The position numbers and the translations under genes were made by a program. The notes beneath the pieces are model-generated. The model made no database searches, was not told the origin of the DNA, and was given only the letters and a program-made list of their open reading frames with translations. 64,000 bases of DNA from Marsupella aquatica (Eukaryota > Marchantiophyta): positions 5,146,001 to 5,210,000 of the forward strand of contig OZ316893.1 of NCBI GenBank assembly GCA_973895155.1, in the 5' to 3' direction. Positions within the stretch are counted from its first letter, which is position 1, and every line of letters begins with the position of its first letter. Shown here piece by piece: positions 57,935-64,000 of the stretch.

Positions 57935-58044
57935 GTACTTCTACCCCTCATAGCGTACTTGCCTTATAGTAATTCAGGCTGTATATACCCCTTGCTATTC
58001 TTATGTGTACTGCTTATGAAATGGAAGTGTTATGCATTTTGTAG
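57935..58044 (+). other. Intron in Harbinger transposase
   Basis: 110 bp, TCAG/GTACTT to TTTTGTAG/GAATGCC. Splicing restores CMFSG-MPGSCSD, the strongly conserved second-Asp region. Confidence 0.8.
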
Positions 58045-58259
58045 GAATGCCTGGGTCATGCTCTGACTTGACATGCTTACGAAAATTGCCTCTATGGAGC
58101 TTCTGCACAGATGTCAACAGTAACAACTTATTTGGAGAGGGGCAGTACATCTTAGTGGACAATGGGTACCAAGCATTACCTCATCTTGTGTGTGCCTTCA
58201 AGAGGGCTGACATGATTCTTGATAAAGAGGATTTTAACACCTGTGTGGCCAAGTGCCGT

Positions 58260-58264
58260 GTCAC
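58260..58264. repeat. Target-site duplication of 3.3 kb insertion, left copy
   Basis: GTCAC, present again at 61573-61577. Confidence 0.8.
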
Positions 58265-61200
58265 TGTCGGATGCCAAATTAGGTAGTAGTTTTAACTAAC
58301 ATTAAAAATGGACTAACTATACTTAGAAGTAACCCCAGTTAGAAGTAGACGTAAGGTTAAAGTAAGTAAACTGATGCACAATGGGTCAAGGAGATTAAGT
58401 AGGGATAGTTAGGAAGGTCTTAGTTAAAGTCTAGTTGAATTAGGATAGGTTAGGAAATCTCAAGAAGTAAAAGTAGAAAGTGACAAATGGTCTACTCTGC
58501 AGAATTATAGAAAAGTCTCCAAATAGAGTTAGACCTGGAAATCCAGTAAGTAGATAGTCTTAGTTCCAAGGGACACACTGGCAAATTTCAGACAAAATGG
58601 AGGGCAGGGCACAATGCTGGAGATTTATGAAATTGGAGCTTTGTTATAAGTACACTTAAGACGGGATACCATAGAAGTAGGGGCGAGTTTTGAGTACAAA
58701 GCAAGTAGCGTTACGGGAGTTTGTCTAGGAGTGAGGTGTCATCATGGGAGTCCTTCTCATAAGGATACAAAATGCAGGGACAATCTACGTAGAAGCCAAG
58801 GAAGGAGCAGCAACAATCAGGCAGAAATTCAAGGGTGTAATTAAGGGAAACGAACATCCTTCTATAAGGACAATGTGAATTGACTCGGGAGAAGCGGAGG
58901 AACCACAGAAATTGCCTGAAGGTAAGGCATGAATTGAATTGAGCTATCGGGAGAAACTCTGTGGTGTTGGAAGGAACTCTTGGGATAAGAAAATATCATC
59001 CCCCGAGCAATCTAGTGGTGGCAAAAGATTCAATTTTGTGCCGCTGCAATTGAAGCTTGGTTGCTAATGGGGAAATTGTTGGTAATTGCTTGAAGCTTTG
59101 TATTGTTGGAGTCCGCTGCTGGAGAACTCGCTACTGAAGAGAGTGGTGTTGTGCTGCCATTAAACTCGTTATGGCTGCTGCGCTATTGAGAAGTCCTGGT
59201 CCTACTTCACTAAAGCTTGATGCTGCTGAAGAAAATTTGATCCTGCTACTCGCTGCTACTTGAACTTGAAGCTGTTGTCCTGGACTTGCTGCTGCGGACT
59301 GGAAGCAACCTTACTGCTGGCTCGAAGCTATTGGAAGATTGAATGTTGCCCTGATGCTGAGGATAGTTTACTTAGTGCTAGTCGAAGCTTGATGTTGGAG
59401 CTTCATGCTGCTGATCAGTCGAAGCTCTGATAGGAGAAGCTCTAATCAAGAAATTACTGCTGAGCTCTTTGCTGCTAAGCTATGGAGAGCCGCTACTGCA
59501 GCTAAGATTGGCTGAAAAGCTACACTACGGGATAGAGCTGACTCGTTGCAACTTAGTGCTGCTGAAGGAAATCAAATAGAGCTGGCTAAGTAAGGTTGCT
59601 GCTGAATAAGAGAAGCTACGTTGCTTCTATGCTGAGAATTGTGGATAGAGCATACTGCTGCGAGCTTCTCAATAAGCTGCTGGAGCAGCTTCGTGCTACT
59701 GAGTAGCTATGGAGAAGTAGAGCTTGGGAGCTAGGCTGATAGAAGTCAATGTTGCGGAGGTGAGCTTGCTGATTTATGAGCTATGGAGTAGCTGCCAGGG
59801 AGAGCATGAAGCAGCAGCACTTCACCGTTGCTCGCGACTTGTGAAGGGAGGAAAAAAAATTGCATTTTGCGAGTAGTCTTCGCGAAAGGAGGAAAAGGGG
59901 GTGGTCTTTGCCAAAACTTACCTGGTAGTTGGCTGTCGGCGGCTGGGCTTGAACTCGTGACCTGTTGTTTGCTAGGGACTTCATTCGGGTTACCAAGGGA
60001 GCGTTCTTAGCTCTTCGTTTAAGGAGTTCGTAGCAACTACTTAAGCTTGCGACAACATCGGTTCTGAGCCGTTTGAAGGACTTTGAGGCTGGGTCTAGGC
60101 AAGCAGGGAGACCAGGGAGACCAGGGAGACCAGAAGAGGGCCCAGCAGGGGTGCCTCGACTTTATGGAGGCCCGGGAAACCATCTTTTATCCCAATAGGA
60201 TATGCTAAAGAGTTTTCATGAAGGCTTGAAAACCACTATTTGTAATAAGTTGTCGGGCTATTATGAAGCCCAACACTTGAGGGGTGCTGGTATACGATGA
60301 GTTGTTGCTAGATAGCTTGGCCTTGCACTCGCACAGTAGCCATAGAATAACTGCTAATGCCAGCATTCTAGTTGGAATCAACTCAAGCGGTAGTTGTACT
60401 ATTCGGGTAAGTTTACAACTGTGTAAAAGCTGACCTGTACTTCTGTGGTAACCCGAGTCTCAGCGGCAAAACTCGAGACTCAGTGGTAACCCGAAACTCA
60501 GTGACGTATTAACCCTCAGTTGTAGGCCAAACTTGGAGTTGTTACCGTGAGAAATATTGTGTTCCAGTTAGTTTACAACTCGCGCGGTTAGTTGTAAGAG
60601 TTACCAAAGGGGGTACCCTGGTTACTCGTCTCGCCGAGAGGTTGCCGCTGTTCAGGTCTTGTGTGGAAACCAGAGTACTGGTTGTAGTTAAGTTAACCTG
60701 CGGTAAAATAGAGATATAACCCGGGTTAAACTTTAGCAAGAAAGTAGTAAGTTTGCCGTAACTACTAACCTGAGTTAGCACCTTAGGCTTGGTTTGGTTT
60801 GGCGTGGGTTTGGTTTGGAGCCCTGAGGTGTGGAAATAAAGAGGAGAAGCAGGGGGTTGTCTCTTCACTTGTTCAACTATCCACCTTCTTAGAGGTTGGG
60901 AGCTTGGGGGCTGGGCTCTTCCTTGGAGAGCAGCAGCATGAGCTTGAGGCAATAGGAATGGGGGAACAGTGAACTAGTCCACTAGGTAGGCAGCAAGGAG
61001 AAGGTCAAGGGAGGTGTTGTGATCTAAACTTGTTTCTATTCTCTCTAGTAAAGACTTGCGTGTAACCCTCAGTCTTGAAGCAGCTGTCTAGTGAGATGTC
61101 AAGCCAGTGAGCATGTATGTGGACTTAGGTGTGATTTGATACCGGAGAGGTGAAGCTTGAAGCTTGAGGATGAGAGCAGGGTCAGCACTTGTCTTGTTGG

Positions 61201-61572
61201 GATAGCAAGTGGTAATCCTGCAGTCCTTTGTGAAGGAAACAGGGTACTCTCTTGGGTGACGGTTATGTAAGGAGTCTGCGGGGACAGCTTGTGGGTGTCC
61301 ACTGACCGTGTTGAGATCAGGAGTGGGGTGTTGGGAGTGTTTTCCAGTGGGAGAGCAGGGGAGTGATAACCACCCTTCAAGGTTATCTTTCCAGCGGTGG
61401 AAGTAAAATTACCTAGTTGGGTGTGTGAGTGAAGAAGAAGAGAGAGATTAAGGGAAAGTGACCTACTGTCCTACTATTCGCCCGTCCTAGGAACCCGGAC
61501 AACGATAAGAAGGGGCAATAGTGGTAGATTTAACTCTAGTGAAGAGTTAAGCCCCATTGCAAGGTGTTGACA
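58265..61572. mobile_element. 3308-bp TG...CA element inside the transposase (probable solo LTR)
   Basis: The ends are TGTCGGATG...GTGTTGACA with a 5-bp GTCAC duplication, the hallmark of LTR-retrotransposon integration. I find no second copy of its left end within it, no primer-binding site and no gag-pol frame. A solo LTR (unusually long) or a large coding-free retrotransposon derivative fits best. The interior has a GCTGCTGAAG-rich region (about 59090-59760), triplet GACCAGGGA repeats (about 60110-60131) and repeated AACYCGARACTCAG motifs (about 60450-60500). The opposite strand near 59940-59990 has a GAGTTCAAGCCC B-box-like sequence. Orientation is unknown. Confidence 0.75.
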
Positions 61573-61577
61573 GTCAC
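61573..61577. repeat. Target-site duplication of 3.3 kb insertion, right copy
   Basis: GTCAC, matching 58260-58264. Confidence 0.8.
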
Positions 61578-61930
61578 CAATGAACAAATGTTGCATAGGA
61601 GTGCTGAAGTCAAGGTGGCATTCACTTAAGGAGGTTAGGACTCAATTAAATGGGCCCAAAGATAGTGCCTGGATGGTTACATGGGTTTCTCTATGTGGGA
61701 AGTTACATAATTATGTAATATCCCAGAATGATTTGTGGACTGAGGCAGATGAGGCATTACATGACCCATACATCTTGCCCAACAAAGAAGAGGTGGGACG
61801 ACTTGGTTCTGGCCGAGTGTCAAGGCGTGGAATAGTACAAGCAAGAAATAGTCTACTTGTGAGGGTCATGGATCATGCCCTCGAGTTCAATTGCAGACCA
61901 GGCAGATTCTTGTACTTAGGAGGGGAGTGA

Positions 61931-64000
61931 TTGGGTTGTACTTGCAGTCTAGTCAATCACACACTTGTTTGACTTCAGTTTGACTGCCTCATTTCAGAGT
62001 GGACAAGTCAGGTATCTACTTACTTATCTTTGCAACCGGTAGTTGTTCTGGACTGCATTTTCTGGAGTTTGTTTGTGGATTTTCATGGCACAAAGTTTTT
62101 GTGGAGTAGAGTGCTTTGGCTGGCAGAGCATCGTCAAACATTGCCCTAACATGAAGGACTGCCAAGTCATGGAGAACCCACGTCCCCCGTTGTGGCTCAT
62201 TGACACCGAGGACTTTGCCACAGACAAATTTTTCTTGGGCATCTGGAATTTTCCCACCTAGCCAGTTAGAGTTTGGATCCGCTTTCAGGATTATTTTGGA
62301 GACGTTCACAACTTCCAAAACACATGGTGTTCTGTGTAGGTGCTTTGCATAGAATAGGATAAGTTCTTTGAGTTTGCACATGAAGTGTTGGAAGATGACA
62401 ACAGTGATGACGATTGCAGCTTTACCTCCACGATGACTGAGCTAGTGAGCTCCATTTCGGATGATTGTGATGCCGGTGCAGCTTGTGCAGACTCGGGCGT
62501 GGACAGGTCAAAGGCAGCACGAGGGGTTGAAGGCCCTTTTGTCCGTGCTAATGGGCAGGGCGGAAGTCCATGACCGGGACTTTTGTGAAGGCCATTCACA
62601 TTCGGGCCATTGACATGAGTTCCATCTCCCTTAGTAAAGTCGGCTGTTTTTCAGGTATGTAGGATACAAGGTCCCTAATTTTGGGGCTGTTAATTAGAGG
62701 TCCATCCACCTTAGTAACATCGACTTTTCTCAGCTAGGCAGGATTTAGCTTTCCAGGCATTTACAGTTCCATCGACCTTAGTAACATCGGCCGTTTTTCA
62801 GCCAGGCAGGCCCTAAGTTCAGTCATTTAAGAAGTTGTAGCGCAGGACAGGTGTTCATGTGGACAGTACAGTCCTTCACAATGTATTATGCCTTACATTT
62901 TTGTAATGAAGTATGCGTTTCAGTATTCCCTTTGCACTTGACTGTTAAGCCCTACTCGGATTTCGAAGAAAGGCTGTGAAGATCGACTATAAATGAATTT
63001 GGGCACTTCTATGTTTCATAAGGCCTATGTTGTGCCCAATCGTTGTACGTATGTGGGAAGTGATTGAATGTAATTTTGGTCAAACTAGCTTCATGCATTC
63101 ATAACAGTGGCGCAATCAGCCGGCAATCAGTGTACCGCACATTCACATTCCAGACCTTTGGACTTGAGAAGATGTCATGAGGTAGAGGCAAATTTTGCAT
63201 TTATACAAAGGGTGAACAATCCGGCAACGTGACTCATTCAATTTGTGTGTGCACACACAATGGGGCACTTATATAAGTAATCAAAACTAAACAAGACAAG
63301 TCTAACAAAACCGCACAGTGCTCTGTCAAAATTTGTGACAGGGCCCCAAACCCGGTAGTAACTTAGTGATGACTTATAATTGCGTATATGAGTAGAAAGA
63401 CAACTAGGTGTAGCAAAAGTGTTTGGTTTTCAAAATTTTTAATTTTTGTTAGTTCTAAAACATTGATGCGACAACTGGAGGCCGGAGTAGAGAGGGGTGT
63501 CGGGCGGTGATGGATGACAAGGGAACCATTGAGGGGGTAAAAGGAGGCCACAAGGCATCCCAAGGACTTGGAGCCAACATATGGGCATCTTGGAGGGGTG
63601 GGGGCTGGTCGGAGGCTCCATGTAAGGCGCAAAACGGGAAGAATGGCCAAAATATAGAAAATGTTGAAACTTAAAACAGACGTTGCTGCGCTAGTACTAT
63701 TCTAAACATGGTCATGTTTGGATTCATTTTGAAGCCCCTCAATAAGCCCCATGCGAAACTGAGGTTATCTAGTTGAGTTTAGGTCTATATCAAACAGTGA
63801 CATCTTGAGAGACCTCAACGCTCATAAAACAACAAACTAGACAATCTTGGAGTAGTGATGGTGGGAGGGCCCTTAGAAGGAAGGGGTTCCCACACTTGTG
63901 TTCCCCTTCACCCTTTGTGTGGTCCTCACATGTTTTTTTTAGCTCTCCTTCCCTTCCCCACCATAGAAGGGGCCCTCACACTTTCTTCTTTCCTTTTTTC
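61931..64000. other. Downstream of Harbinger transposase; intergenic
   Basis: A short acidic Asp/Ser-rich frame (about 62385-62573) could be a transposon or host remnant but is not recognised. Three spaced copies of a TCCATCNACCTTAGTAACATCG-like unit with a following TTTTTCAG lie at about 62619, 62700 and 62768. Nothing else is recognisable to the window end. Confidence 0.35.

Larger units (their letters stand above)
57085..61930 (+). pseudogene. PIF/Harbinger (HARBI1-like, DDE_Tnp_4) transposase pseudogene, split by an insertion
   Basis: A cut-and-paste transposase remnant. An acidic Ser/Asp-rich N-terminus (57085 on) is followed by a helix-turn-helix-like region (QPTRMTKTSFFTLV). An indel near 57495 leads into LITPHPVFQNDSLCEQAP, and a one-base deletion near 57681 leads into VFKALENVLDDYIQWP. 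The catalytic core follows: GLIDGS (first Asp), YYDRKNRYSVNVQVVCDH, a GT-AG intron at 57935-58044, then GMPGSCSD (second Asp), LVDNGY and CRVT. A 3308-bp element (58265-61572) interrupts here. Beyond it lie the third catalytic residue (Glu of the NEQ segment), a one-base insertion, and CCIGVLKSRWHSLKEVR through WVSLCGKLHNYVI, ending at 61928. At least three frameshifts plus the insertion make it inactive. Confidence 0.85.

Noticed and set aside
59930-60000. tRNA gene suggested by a GAGTTCAAGCCC box on the minus strand
   Set aside because: No acceptor or anticodon stem-loop arrangement can be folded by eye; the match is limited to a B-box-like sequence.

Overview
This window is nuclear DNA of a land plant or other streptophyte. 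The evidence is a plant-specific LOB-domain (LBD) gene, a plant-type RAD5A gene with 19 exons and GT-AG introns, a COPT-type copper transporter, and several plant Ty1/copia retrotransposons. I cannot fix the species. Moderate intron lengths, a non-LTR element with a restriction-like endonuclease, and heavy transposon content would suit a non-seed plant such as a bryophyte or lycophyte, but that is inference.

Host genes. There are three convincing ones. (1) A single-exon copper transporter of the CTR/COPT family lies at 4337-4846 (+). (2) A two-exon class I LBD transcription factor lies at 24408-27999 (+); its 2.84 kb intron splits the leucine-zipper-like motif. (3) A complete RAD5A/HLTF-like SWI2/SNF2 ATPase with HIRAN and RING domains lies at 45916-36915 (-). 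I reconstructed 19 exons with consistent phases, giving 1213 codons plus stop. They serve unrelated functions (copper uptake, developmental transcription, DNA damage tolerance) and show no operon-like relation.

Mobile DNA makes up much of the rest. Copia-1 (14092-20040) has a CACAT target duplication and LTRs of unequal length because an 18-bp U3 repeat differs in copy number. Copia-2 (47190-53670) has a GTCGG duplication and LTRs of only about 112 bp, and sits 1.3 kb upstream of the RAD5A start codon. Both have nearly identical LTRs yet broken gag-pol, so they are young copies probably moved in trans. A 5'-truncated non-LTR retrotransposon fragment with a zinc knuckle and restriction-like endonuclease lies at 34197-35597. 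A PIF/Harbinger (HARBI1-like) transposase pseudogene (57085-61930) is split just before its catalytic Glu by a 3308-bp insertion with TG...CA ends and a GTCAC duplication, probably a solo LTR. A non-autonomous Helitron (54577-56290) ends in a hairpin plus CTAG and carries an array of a roughly 35-bp satellite. A second locus (29948 rightward) shows the same satellite and 3' end in the opposite orientation, and a third (32317 rightward) is more diverged. A long inverted-repeat element lies at 1601-2393.

The remaining stretches (1-1600, 2394-4336, 4847-14091, 20043-24407, 28000-29947, 30660-32316, 35598-36914, 46046-47189, 53671-54576, 61931-64000) hold tandem duplications, microsatellites and short open frames, but no gene I can recognise.
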